Shown: positions 1 through 5,208 of the stretch, in pieces | How the letters are laid out: each line of letters begins with the position of its first letter | How positions within the stretch are numbered: position 1 is the stretch's first letter | NCBI GenBank assembly: GCA_030650265.1 | Contig: JAUSEJ010000368.1 | Coordinates: 1-5,208 of the forward strand | Length of the DNA stretch: 5,208 bases | Reading direction: 5' to 3' | DNA from: Dehalococcoidia bacterium | GTDB taxonomy: Bacteria; Chloroflexota; Dehalococcoidia; JACPQF01 | Notes under the pieces: generated by a model | Databases searched by the model: none | What the model saw: only the letters and a program-made list of their open reading frames with translations | What the model was told of the DNA's origin: nothing | Made by a program: the position numbers and the translations under genes

Positions 1-1636
1 CACATTCTGCATAAGCCAGTTGGCGACACAGACGAGGCACAGCCCCAACCCTTTCATCGGGAAGATCTTCCGGTTGCTTCTTTTCCGACAGAAGGACCAG
101 CGCTTCATTCCACACTTCGACTGCCGCCCCCCGCTTGCCGATTCGCTCCCATGCCTCACCAAGCCGCTCTAATAGTCGTGGTAGGGTTGAGGCGTCTCCA
201 TTCCCACCCTCCATCCTCCACCCTCCACCCTCGCGTAGAACGGCCAGGGCGGCGGCATAATGTTGTGCTGCTTCCTCGTTGGCATAGAGAGAGAGCGCCC
301 GGTCCCCGGCTGCAATCAGGACCGTCAAAGCGCGGCAGAAATCAGCCTCCCTGCCAGCTCTGTGATAATGATGAGCGAGGCGGCTGATGTCGTATGGCCG
401 TCCTTCTAAGAGTGATTCCATCGCCGCAATGACCGCCAAATGGGCATGTCGTCGCTCCATTTCTGGCAGTTCAGCATAGATAACCTCTTGGATCAGAGGA
501 TGAGTGATATTATAGACCACATCCGGTCCTTCCATTCCCTCGGCCACGAGACCTGCCGCTCGCAAATGCCGGAGGGCCTGAAATAAAGCTTGTTCCTCTT
601 TGCCGCTTGCAGACCGAAGGATGTCGTAGGGGGATCCATCGCCTAGTACGGCTATTAAGTCGAGGACTGGCCGGTCGGCCACCGATAGTCGCCCTAGACG
701 GTCCAGAATGAGGCGTCTAACGGTGGGAGGCAAGGTGATTGCCCCTTCGGTGTCGAGCCTCCAGCCATCATCGCCCACGACAAGGCCGCCGGAATCAATT
801 AGCGAGCCTACCAGCGCCTCGACAAACAGCGGCCTGCCGCCTGACCGCGCGTCGAGAAGTGTTGACAGACCGCCTGGCGGCTCTCCTTCGAGAATGCCCC
901 TGACCAGCTTGTCTACCAGTTCCGGTTCCAGCCGAGGAACAACCATCTGTTCGGCCAGCCCGTCTCGTTCCAGCGACACAACCAACGCCTGGAGGCCAAG
1001 AGAGGTATCTAAGGAATGGGCGCCGATAGCGACGAGAAGTAGCACCGGTTGATCGGCCAGGCCACGAACGAGGTGATGCAGCAGGTCGATGGTTGCTGGA
1101 TCGGCCCATTGCATGTCATCCAGGAAGAAGGCAACTGGTGTCTCCTGTGCAAGTCGCTCTAATAGACGCAGCATCGCCTCGAAAAGACGGGTCTTCTCCA
1201 AGGCCGGATCGCCAAGAGCCTCCGGGAAAGACAGTGGTGGAAGTGGAAGGTCACTCAATAGGCGACCTAATTCCGGCAGGCCGCTCACCAGAGCTGCCAA
1301 GCGGGCAGAATCGAAACTGCGCAACAATGGGCGAAAGGCGTCGATGAACGGTGCGTAGGCCAGCCCGGTCTCCAGTGGATAAGCGCGCCCTTCCAGCACT
1401 CTGAATCCGCGTCGGTTTGCCAGTGCAAGGGCCTCTCGTGCCAGACGGGTCTTGCCGATGCCTGGCTCGCCGGTCAGAAGAATCATGCTGCCCAGGCCTT
1501 CGGCGGCAAGGGACAACGCCTCGCCCAAGTGGCTGAGTTCGTGAACCCGCCCGACGAAAGGCGATGTTGATCTTGTACCAGCGGCTCTTCTTCGCGGTGC
1601 GGGGCCAAACTCGCGGTCTAAGTGGCGCTTGTCCAT
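1..1636 (-). CDS. STAND/AAA_16-type ATPase with TPR-like C-terminal region, possible transcriptional regulator (3' end outside window)
   Basis: The minus strand is open without a stop from the ATG at 1636 to the window edge, giving 545 codons with the C-terminus missing. A FVGR motif (residues 27-30) opens the ATPase domain. It is followed by Walker A GEPGIGKT (56-63) and Walker B FFLDDMQWAD (170-179), which is the LDDxQWAD form typical of MalT/LuxR-like, BTAD-linked and cyclase-linked STAND ATPases. Further family signatures are GGRPLFVEAL (266-275) and a winged-helix-like HPLIQEVIYAEL (379-390). From about 415 onward the helices are TPR/SARP-like, for example LLERLGEAWERIG (488-500). Relatives use ATP-dependent switching and TPR-based ligand or protein sensing in the cytoplasm to control transcription or signalling. 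No BTAD or cyclase domain precedes the ATPase here, and any LuxR-type HTH would lie beyond the edge. The 1636 start is chosen because AGAGGA lies 9 nt upstream; ATG at 1645 is in frame but abuts that site. The Arg usual in the vgtyR motif after Walker B is absent (VAIGAHS, 202-208). The ATPase assignment is firm; the regulatory role is inferred. Confidence 0.88.
   Translation of the reverse strand, partial: MDKRHLDREFGPAPRRRAAGTRSTSPFVGRVHELSHLGEALSLAAEGLGSMILLTGEPGIGKTRLAREALALANRRGFRVLEGRAYPLETGLAYAPFIDAFRPLLRSFDSARLAALVSGLPELGRLLSDLPLPPLSFPEALGDPALEKTRLFEAMLRLLERLAQETPVAFFLDDMQWADPATIDLLHHLVRGLADQPVLLLVAIGAHSLDTSLGLQALVVSLERDGLAEQMVVPRLEPELVDKLVRGILEGEPPGGLSTLLDARSGGRPLFVEALVGSLIDSGGLVVGDDGWRLDTEGAITLPPTVRRLILDRLGRLSVADRPVLDLIAVLGDGSPYDILRSASGKEEQALFQALRHLRAAGLVAEGMEGPDVVYNITHPLIQEVIYAELPEMERRHAHLAVIAAMESLLEGRPYDISRLAHHYHRAGREADFCRALTVLIAAGDRALSLYANEEAAQHYAAALAVLREGGGWRMEGGNGDASTLPRLLERLGEAWERIGKRGAAVEVWNEALVLLSEKKQPEDLPDERVGAVPRLCRQLAYAEC
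205..232 (-). repeat. Four tandem heptanucleotide units (GAGGGTG) inside the ATPase gene
   Basis: On the coding strand the units read GAGGGTG, GAGGGTG, GAGGATG, GAGGGTG without interruption, with a degenerate continuation to about 197. They encode a Gly-rich stretch (REGGGWRMEGGNG, about residues 468-480) between two TPR-like helices, which looks like an inserted loop. The reading frame before and after the repeat is the same and looks coding on both sides. GGG runs at 228-230, 221-223, 207-209 and 203-205 (plus-strand positions of the complementary CCC runs) make this a possible G-quadruplex on the coding strand and mRNA, with one long 11-nt loop. Confidence 0.75.
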
Positions 1637-1645
1637 TCTCAACAT

Positions 1646-1651
1646 TCCTCT
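1646..1651 (-). promoter_or_regulatory. Shine-Dalgarno site of the STAND ATPase gene
   Basis: AGAGGA on the minus strand ends 9 nt before the ATG at 1636 and directly abuts an alternative in-frame ATG at 1645. The spacing therefore favours 1636 as the start, leaving the protein beginning MDKRHL. Confidence 0.6.
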
Positions 1652-1702
1652 AACCAAGAGCGGTGTCTCGTACCCGGCATAGTCGCCATCGGTGATCGGC
1701 CC

Positions 1703-1731
1703 ATTATACTCAATTTCGTACGCGGTGTGAC
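1703..1731 (-). promoter_or_regulatory. Candidate sigma-70-type promoter of the STAND ATPase gene
   Basis: On the minus strand a perfect consensus TATAAT (-10, plus-strand 1703-1708) lies 17 bp downstream of GTCACA (-35-like, 1726-1731, 4 of 6 matches to TTGACA). Transcription would start near 1696, giving a leader of about 60 nt before the ATG at 1636. It lies downstream of the palindrome at 1780-1804, so the ATPase gene probably has its own transcript even if some read-through from the hydrolase gene occurs. The -10 and spacing are seen directly; activity is inferred. Confidence 0.55.
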
Positions 1732-1773
1732 CAGTAGTGTGCGGCAGATACCAGTAAAATCATGAATCTGAGT

Positions 1774-1808
1774 CAAATTGGGAGGTGGGTTTGCCCCACC
1801 TCCCTCGC
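1774..1808 (-). repeat. Dispersed palindromic element, copy 1, downstream of the complete hydrolase gene
   Basis: A perfect 10-bp stem, GGGAGGTGGG (1780-1789) and CCCACCTCCC (1795-1804), encloses a 5-nt loop. It begins 59 nt past the stop codon of the 695-residue hydrolase gene. The 35 bases match the reverse-complement orientation of the copy at 4178-4212 with one mismatch. On the minus strand the stem is followed by AATTTGA, a very poor U-tract, so it may slow or end transcription but is not a textbook intrinsic terminator. It may equally be a REP-like dispersed repeat or an mRNA 3'-end stabiliser. Confidence 0.75.
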
Positions 1809-1863
1809 TGGCTATCTTGCCCGCTGCGTGGACGTCGTCACTAGGCGATTCTGGCACCAGTAC

Positions 1864-3951
1864 CTACTGGCAGAACAAAGCCGGCGGATTCGGCCCGAGG
1901 TCGAAGCCGAGCCCCGGCGTGCCTCCACTAGTGATTCGCCTCTCGTGCTCGCGGAACTCAGCCCAATCGCCGGCGCGGCCGGGCCCTACGGCCGCTTTCC
2001 ACGCCCGCATGTGAGCTTCGAAGTTCCGGTCAACGGCTACCATCGCGTCATAGTTGCCGGTCGTACTTAAGGCGCACTTGAAGGCTGCCTGCACGGTGGA
2101 ACCCGGCGGAATGATCGGGAGGGTGATGAAAGAGCGATTGATGCTGTTTCGATTCACGCTTACTGTCGGCGCGGGGGTCAGCACCGGTGTTCCCCCCTGC
2201 TGCCCGTCCATGCCGGTGATGGTCACTCGAATGCGATGGCCAGCGGAGAAGATGTACGAAGTGGGGATCATGTCGATGGCCAAATCTACAGACCTTCCGT
2301 CAGGCAGGGCGGCCACATCCTCCCCATAGCTCCGGTGCCAGGGCATGCCAAAGTAGTTGTAGGGAGGGTTGGCGGTGGCCCTTTGGGACGCCCTTAGCTG
2401 CCCTCTGGTGACGTATGTGGAGACGCCTTTTTGGTCCACATCCTCGAGGAGAACGAAGAAATCGCCATCTTTGGCGGTGGAGGAGACCGATAGATTGACC
2501 AGCGGGTGGCCTGTTACCTCCGTGTCAGAAGCCAAGGGTGGCGTGGTGTAAGTTAGCGCTTTCTCGTCGAACTTGGAGTTATCGGCGGGAGTGGCCTTGG
2601 GGTCGTTCGATGGATTGGTTGCCACGGAGGTCAGGCCGTATTCCACCGTGTAGTCATCCTTGCCTGTTGCCGCTGTGGGAGCGCTTGCGCTCAAAGTGCC
2701 GTCGTTCACCGATTTCACGCTTCCCGCAGGGCCGGCACTGAAGTAGTAATCGGTTCGCTTTTCGTTAGGTAGTGGCCACTGCCAGGCCCCAAGCCATTCT
2801 CTCCCCTGGCGTTGGTGCGAGCTTGGCGTGGAGTATTGGATGGGGGGTTCAGACATTATGCCGTTGTCGATGCCCTTCAGCCAGTAGTCAAAGAAGCGCA
2901 GCGTCTCGGTACTCCAGAGCTCCCATTCGGCGGGCGTGACAACGCCGCCACTTCCCCAAGGGCCGATGAGGATCTTCCTCGGGTTACTGACATTGGTATA
3001 CCAGGCAAGCTGATCGAGAACCATGTTGGCAAACCAGCCAACCCGGTGGTAGATAGCAACACCGGAGGCCTGAAGTCCCCTCAGGTAGTCGCCACCGCTG
3101 CGGTCCACCCAGGGTGCGCTCACAGTAGCTGTGTCCCAGCTATTCCTGAACGGCAGGTTGTCTCTGCCAGCGGCGTAGTAACTATTGCCCTTGTGTTGCC
3201 TCAGAGCTTCGGCCAGCATCGAGCCGTCCATGTCTTCGTCGACAGGAGCGTTCGTAGCGCCTGTGTCCAGCCCCGTGATCATCTGGGCATATCCCTCGAA
3301 GTAGCTCGCGTAGATGCCACCTTTGTAGACGACCCAGTACCAGTCGAACGGCGACACTTCAGGAACGATAGCCTTCAGATGGGGCGGCGCCGTGCTGGCG
3401 ATGGTCAGCTGCAGTCGGCCCTCATAGGACACGCCGAACATGCCGATCTTGCCGTCGCTCCAGGATTGGCCGGCCAGCCATTCGGTGATATCGTAGCCAT
3501 CCCAGTTATCGATGGGATCGCTGAACTCGTTGAGGGCGCCGTAGGAAGCGCCGGTACCGCGCATATCTACAGAGACGACGATATAACCATATTTCACCAG
3601 TTTCTGGGCGGCGGGACTGTCAATGGTGGAGGTCCTGAGCTGGCCGTTCACCACCGTCGCTCGCCCGTACCGTTTGGGCATCCAGGCTACCGGCAGTGGT
3701 TGACCATGAAGTGCCCCGCCCTTGGTCGGACGGAAGATATCCATGGCCAGTTTCGTCCCATCACGAACCGTCACATACTGAGAGTTGCGCTGCCAGCCAT
3801 CGAAACTCTCCTGCGTGTAACCGCTGTATTGGCCGACTTTCGATACACGTTCATCTGCATGCACCGTGACGGATCCCATCGGCAAAATCATCTGTGAGAT
3901 CAGCAGCATGAGACCAATGACCAGAGACAACCTCTTCTTCAACCGTACCAT
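1864..3951 (-). CDS. Secreted CocE/NonD-family (peptidase S15-like) alpha/beta hydrolase, possible pseudoenzyme
   Basis: This is a complete 695-residue protein. The start ATG has a strong AGGAGG site 5 nt upstream. Residues 1-32 form a Sec signal peptide: basic LKKR, a hydrophobic core at 8-26, and probable cleavage after VHA (32). There is no lipobox, so export is expected. The hydrolase domain (about 55-370) shows VTVRDGTKLAMDIFRP (60-75), Tyr95 at the usual oxyanion position, DMRGTGAS (129-136) and nucleophile elbow GVSYEG with Ser175. The helical cap follows, then LRFFDYWLKGIDNG (351-364). The beta-sandwich of the X-Pro dipeptidyl-peptidase C-terminal type spans about 395-616 (GHPLVNLSV, SYIFSAGHRIRVTITG). 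Relatives hydrolyse esters, amides or X-Pro peptides. The family's GWxD motif is GWFA (305-308) and GPWxHG is GPWGSG (330-335), so the catalytic Asp and His appear lost and activity is doubtful. A ~79-residue tail (617-695) holds the only two cysteines, 626 and 694. The upstream gene is its paralogue. The family is certain; the substrate is unknown. Confidence 0.93.
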   Translation of the reverse strand: MVRLKKRLSLVIGLMLLISQMILPMGSVTVHADERVSKVGQYSGYTQESFDGWQRNSQYVTVRDGTKLAMDIFRPTKGGALHGQPLPVAWMPKRYGRATVVNGQLRTSTIDSPAAQKLVKYGYIVVSVDMRGTGASYGALNEFSDPIDNWDGYDITEWLAGQSWSDGKIGMFGVSYEGRLQLTIASTAPPHLKAIVPEVSPFDWYWVVYKGGIYASYFEGYAQMITGLDTGATNAPVDEDMDGSMLAEALRQHKGNSYYAAGRDNLPFRNSWDTATVSAPWVDRSGGDYLRGLQASGVAIYHRVGWFANMVLDQLAWYTNVSNPRKILIGPWGSGGVVTPAEWELWSTETLRFFDYWLKGIDNGIMSEPPIQYSTPSSHQRQGREWLGAWQWPLPNEKRTDYYFSAGPAGSVKSVNDGTLSASAPTAATGKDDYTVEYGLTSVATNPSNDPKATPADNSKFDEKALTYTTPPLASDTEVTGHPLVNLSVSSTAKDGDFFVLLEDVDQKGVSTYVTRGQLRASQRATANPPYNYFGMPWHRSYGEDVAALPDGRSVDLAIDMIPTSYIFSAGHRIRVTITGMDGQQGGTPVLTPAPTVSVNRNSINRSFITLPIIPPGSTVQAAFKCALSTTGNYDAMVAVDRNFEAHMRAWKAAVGPGRAGDWAEFREHERRITSGGTPGLGFDLGPNPPALFCQ

Positions 3952-3956
3952 TTCAT

Positions 3957-3962
3957 CCTCCT
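3957..3962 (-). promoter_or_regulatory. Strong Shine-Dalgarno site of the complete hydrolase gene
   Basis: AGGAGG on the minus strand sits 5 nt before the ATG at 3951 and fixes that start. The next residues form a normal signal peptide, which supports the choice. The site lies only 6 nt after the hairpin arm ending at 3969. Confidence 0.85.
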
Positions 3963-3968
3963 CTTTGT

Positions 3969-4002
3969 GCGCTACCCTAGCCCAGCAGTCTTATGGTAGC
4001 GC
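3969..4002 (-). promoter_or_regulatory. Leader hairpin in front of the complete hydrolase gene
   Basis: On the minus strand GCGCTACC (4002-3995) and GGTAGCGC (3976-3969) form a perfect 8-bp inverted repeat around an 18-nt loop. It ends 6 nt before the AGGAGG site. If transcription starts near 4003, as the -10 box suggests, the transcript would begin with this hairpin. It could protect the 5' end, modulate ribosome access, or be an operator read as DNA. The base pairing is seen directly; the role is inferred. Confidence 0.55.
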
Positions 4003-4011
4003 TTGTACAAG
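4002..4011. promoter_or_regulatory. 10-bp perfect palindrome, possible operator
   Basis: CTTGTACAAG is a perfect palindrome that overlaps the end of the candidate -10 box (4010-4015) and the expected transcription start of the complete hydrolase gene. That is a natural place for a dimeric repressor to bind. A 10-bp palindrome can occur by chance, so this rests mainly on its position. Confidence 0.35.
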
Positions 4012-4038
4012 TATACCCCTTATTGGTTGAGTTTGCTA
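4010..4038 (-). promoter_or_regulatory. Candidate promoter of the complete hydrolase gene
   Basis: On the minus strand TATACT (4015-4010) matches the -10 consensus at 5 of 6 bases. The hexamer 17 bp upstream, TAGCAA (4038-4033), matches the -35 consensus at only 3 of 6, so an activator or a different sigma factor may be involved. The expected start is near 4003, giving a ~50-nt leader that contains the hairpin at 3969-4002. Confidence 0.4.
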
Positions 4039-4177
4039 GTTCTGTTTACTCCTTTCACCACGGGAGGCTGTTTTCTGATTCATTGTTGTACCTTCTCTCA
4101 GGAGCTTGGCCTTCAGGCTCTCGACACGGACCTGAGTTGGTGAAGCACCGGACTGGGATGGACTTATTCTGTAGTAT

Positions 4178-4212
4178 GCGAGGGAGGTGGGGCAAACCCA
4201 CCTCCCAAGTTG
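4178..4212 (+). repeat. Dispersed palindromic element, copy 2, downstream of the partial hydrolase gene
   Basis: The stem arms GGGAGGTGGG (4182-4191) and CCCACCTCCC (4197-4206) pair perfectly around GCAAA. The inner 31 bases (4178-4208) equal the reverse complement of 1778-1808, and the match extends to 35 with one mismatch. The stem starts 60 nt past the stop of the partial hydrolase gene, almost the same offset as copy 1, but the element is in the opposite orientation. The minus-strand sequence after it (TCGCATACTAC) has no U-tract, which argues against a canonical terminator. Confidence 0.75.
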
Positions 4213-4266
4213 CTGTGTTATGCTAGTGGCCGGGTCTTCGGCAAGAAACCACGGCGGCGCCAGATC

Positions 4267-5208
4267 TTACTGGCAGAACATGGCCGGCGGATTCGGTCCG
4301 AGGTCCAAGCCACTTCCGGCGGCGCCTGCACCGGTAATGCGCTTTTCGTGCTCCCGGAACTCAGTCCAGTCGCCGGCGCGGCTGGAACCGGCTGCCGCTT
4401 GCCACGCCCGCACGTGAGCATCAAAGTTCCGGTCGAGCGCCGCCATCGTGGCGTAGTTGCCTGTGGCACTTACTGTGCATTTGGCTGCTGCTGGTGCCGA
4501 TCCTGGCGGTATGATCGGGAGGGTGATCGAAGACGCGTTAATGCTGTTACGATAAACGCTCACGGTCGGCGCGGGGACGATAACGGGTGTCCCGCCTGTA
4601 TCCTCGTCGGCGCCAGTGATTGTTACCCGAATGCGATGGCCGGCGCGGAAGATGTACGAAGTGGGCAGTAGGTCAATGGCCACTTCCACTGCCTGACCGC
4701 CGGGAAGATCCATCAGGTCTTCCTTATTGCTTCGATGCCAGGGCAATCCGAAGTAGCTATAGGGTGGAGTGGAGATGGCGCGATGGGACGCCCTCAACTG
4801 CCCTCTGCTGACGACTGTGGATACGCCTTTTTCATCGACATCGCGCAGGAAGACGAAGAAATCGCTATCCTTGGCCGTCGAGGTGGCCCAGAGGCGGACC
4901 AGAGAGTGCCCCGTGACCTCTGTGTCCGAAGCCAGAGGCTGAGTGGTATAGGTGAGTCCTTTCTCGTCAAAGTTGGAAACGTCTAAGGGCATGGCGTTGG
5001 GATCGCCGGGTGGATTAGTTTCTGCCGAGCGGACCGTATAGTCCACCTTGTAATCATCCTTGGTGGTAGCCGCTATGGGTGCGATTGTGCTCAAGAGGCC
5101 GTCGTTCACCGATTTCACGGTACCCGATGTTCCGGCACCGAAGTAGTAGTCGGTGCGTTTTTCATTTGGCAGCGGCCACTGCCAGGCGCCAAGCCAATCC
5201 CGCCCCTT
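4267..5208 (-). CDS. CocE/NonD-family hydrolase, C-terminal 313 residues (5' end outside window)
   Basis: The frame is open from the window edge (5208, reading KGRDWLGAW) to the TAA at 4267-4269. A GTG at 5118 is internal and is not the real start, because the matching sequence continues upstream of it. The piece covers the X-Pro dipeptidyl-peptidase-type beta-sandwich (PTSYIFRAGHRIRVTITG and GHSLVRLWATSTAKD are clear signatures) and the same ~78-residue tail as its neighbour, ending LGPNPPAMFCQ. By hand count about 222 of 314 aligned positions (71%) match residues 382-695 of the downstream protein, with a single one-residue gap. The alpha/beta-hydrolase domain, any signal peptide and the catalytic residues lie outside the window, so activity cannot be judged. 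Its only two visible cysteines, in AAKC and MFCQ, match those of the paralogue. Tandem duplication is the simplest origin. It is probably also exported, by analogy with the neighbour. Confidence 0.92.
   Translation of the reverse strand, partial: KGRDWLGAWQWPLPNEKRTDYYFGAGTSGTVKSVNDGLLSTIAPIAATTKDDYKVDYTVRSAETNPPGDPNAMPLDVSNFDEKGLTYTTQPLASDTEVTGHSLVRLWATSTAKDSDFFVFLRDVDEKGVSTVVSRGQLRASHRAISTPPYSYFGLPWHRSNKEDLMDLPGGQAVEVAIDLLPTSYIFRAGHRIRVTITGADEDTGGTPVIVPAPTVSVYRNSINASSITLPIIPPGSAPAAAKCTVSATGNYATMAALDRNFDAHVRAWQAAAGSSRAGDWTEFREHEKRITGAGAAGSGLDLGPNPPAMFCQ

Larger units (their letters stand above)
3952..4266. other. Intergenic region between the two hydrolase paralogues
   Basis: These 315 bp separate the stop of the upstream hydrolase from the start of the downstream one. 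They contain the palindromic element at 4178-4212, the candidate promoter at 4010-4038, the palindrome at 4002-4011, the leader hairpin at 3969-4002 and the Shine-Dalgarno site at 3957-3962. I see no convincing gene or RNA in the remaining ~140 bp between 4039 and 4177. A 77-codon plus-strand frame starting at 3993 has no Shine-Dalgarno site and no recognisable motif. Confidence 0.7.

Noticed and set aside
708..1358. Plus-strand and alternate minus-strand frames within the ATPase gene
   Set aside because: Their products are Arg/Ser/Pro-rich with no motifs, whereas the minus-strand frame from 1636 carries Walker A, Walker B and TPR-like helices throughout.
1637..1759. In-frame upstream extension of the ATPase (41 open codons back to a TGA at 1762-1760)
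   Set aside because: It contains a consensus TATAAT and only late start codons (ATG at 1645, TTG at 1657). The promoter and AGAGGA spacing make the 1636 start more likely, although a remnant of a longer N-terminus cannot be excluded.
1639..1857. 72-codon minus-strand frame in the intergenic region before the ATPase gene
   Set aside because: It runs through the palindromic element and the promoter, has no motif, and overlaps the ATPase ribosome-binding site in another frame.
1762..2070. Plus-strand frames overlapping the hydrolase 3' end, and similar ones at 4187-4671
   Set aside because: The two look alike only because they are antisense to the duplicated tails of the paralogues; they have no ribosome-binding sites or independent coding signs.
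2812..3897. 361-codon plus-strand open frame antisense to the hydrolase domain
   Set aside because: It lies entirely opposite a convincing gene with signal peptide and family motifs. Its product shows no recognisable motif or Shine-Dalgarno site. Long antisense frames are common opposite biased-codon genes.
4085..4125. Weak inverted repeat (GAGC...GCTC) in the intergenic region
   Set aside because: Only four base pairs with no supporting context; expected by chance.
3993..4226. 77-codon plus-strand frame between the paralogues
   Set aside because: It has no Shine-Dalgarno site, runs through the hairpin repeat and has no recognisable features.
4267..5118. Taking GTG at 5118 as the start of the upstream hydrolase
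   Set aside because: The 30 codons before it, up to the window edge, match the paralogue closely (KGRDWLGAWQWPLPNEKR), so the gene continues beyond the window.

Overview
All real genes in this 5.2 kb window lie on the minus strand. The G+C content is moderate to high. The gene content (a large STAND-type ATPase with TPR repeats, plus secreted CocE/NonD-family hydrolases carrying a Sec signal peptide without a lipobox) is a style I associate with Chloroflexota (Anaerolineae/Caldilinea-like) or related soil and sludge bacteria. That taxonomic guess is inference only; no rRNA or other marker is present.

Layout in the direction of transcription (high to low coordinates): (1) 5208-4267 is the C-terminal 313 residues of a CocE/NonD-type hydrolase whose start lies outside the window. 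(2) 4266-3952 is a 315-bp intergenic stretch holding a perfect 10-bp-stem palindrome, a candidate promoter for the next gene, a 10-bp palindrome at the expected transcription start and an 8-bp-arm hairpin just before the Shine-Dalgarno site. (3) 3951-1864 is a complete 695-residue secreted paralogue of the first gene, about 71% identical over the shared 314 positions by hand count. (4) 1863-1637 is an intergenic stretch with an inverted copy of the same palindromic element and a promoter with a consensus TATAAT box. (5) 1636-1 is the first 545 codons of a STAND/AAA_16-type ATPase with a TPR-like tail, running off the window edge.

The two hydrolases look like a tandem duplication, with about 2.4 kb between equivalent points. 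Both carry an unusual ~80-residue tail after the usual end of the family's C-terminal beta-sandwich, and the tail holds the only two cysteines visible in each protein. In the complete copy the nucleophile motif is intact (GVSYEG). The family's catalytic Asp motif (GW-aromatic-D) reads GWFA and its His motif (GPWxHG) reads GPWGSG, so it may be a non-catalytic or re-wired member. The ATPase may be a regulator of the locus, but nothing in the sequence proves a link.

No tRNA, rRNA, CRISPR array, transposase or complete insertion sequence was seen. The long plus-strand reading frames are antisense shadows of the minus-strand genes.
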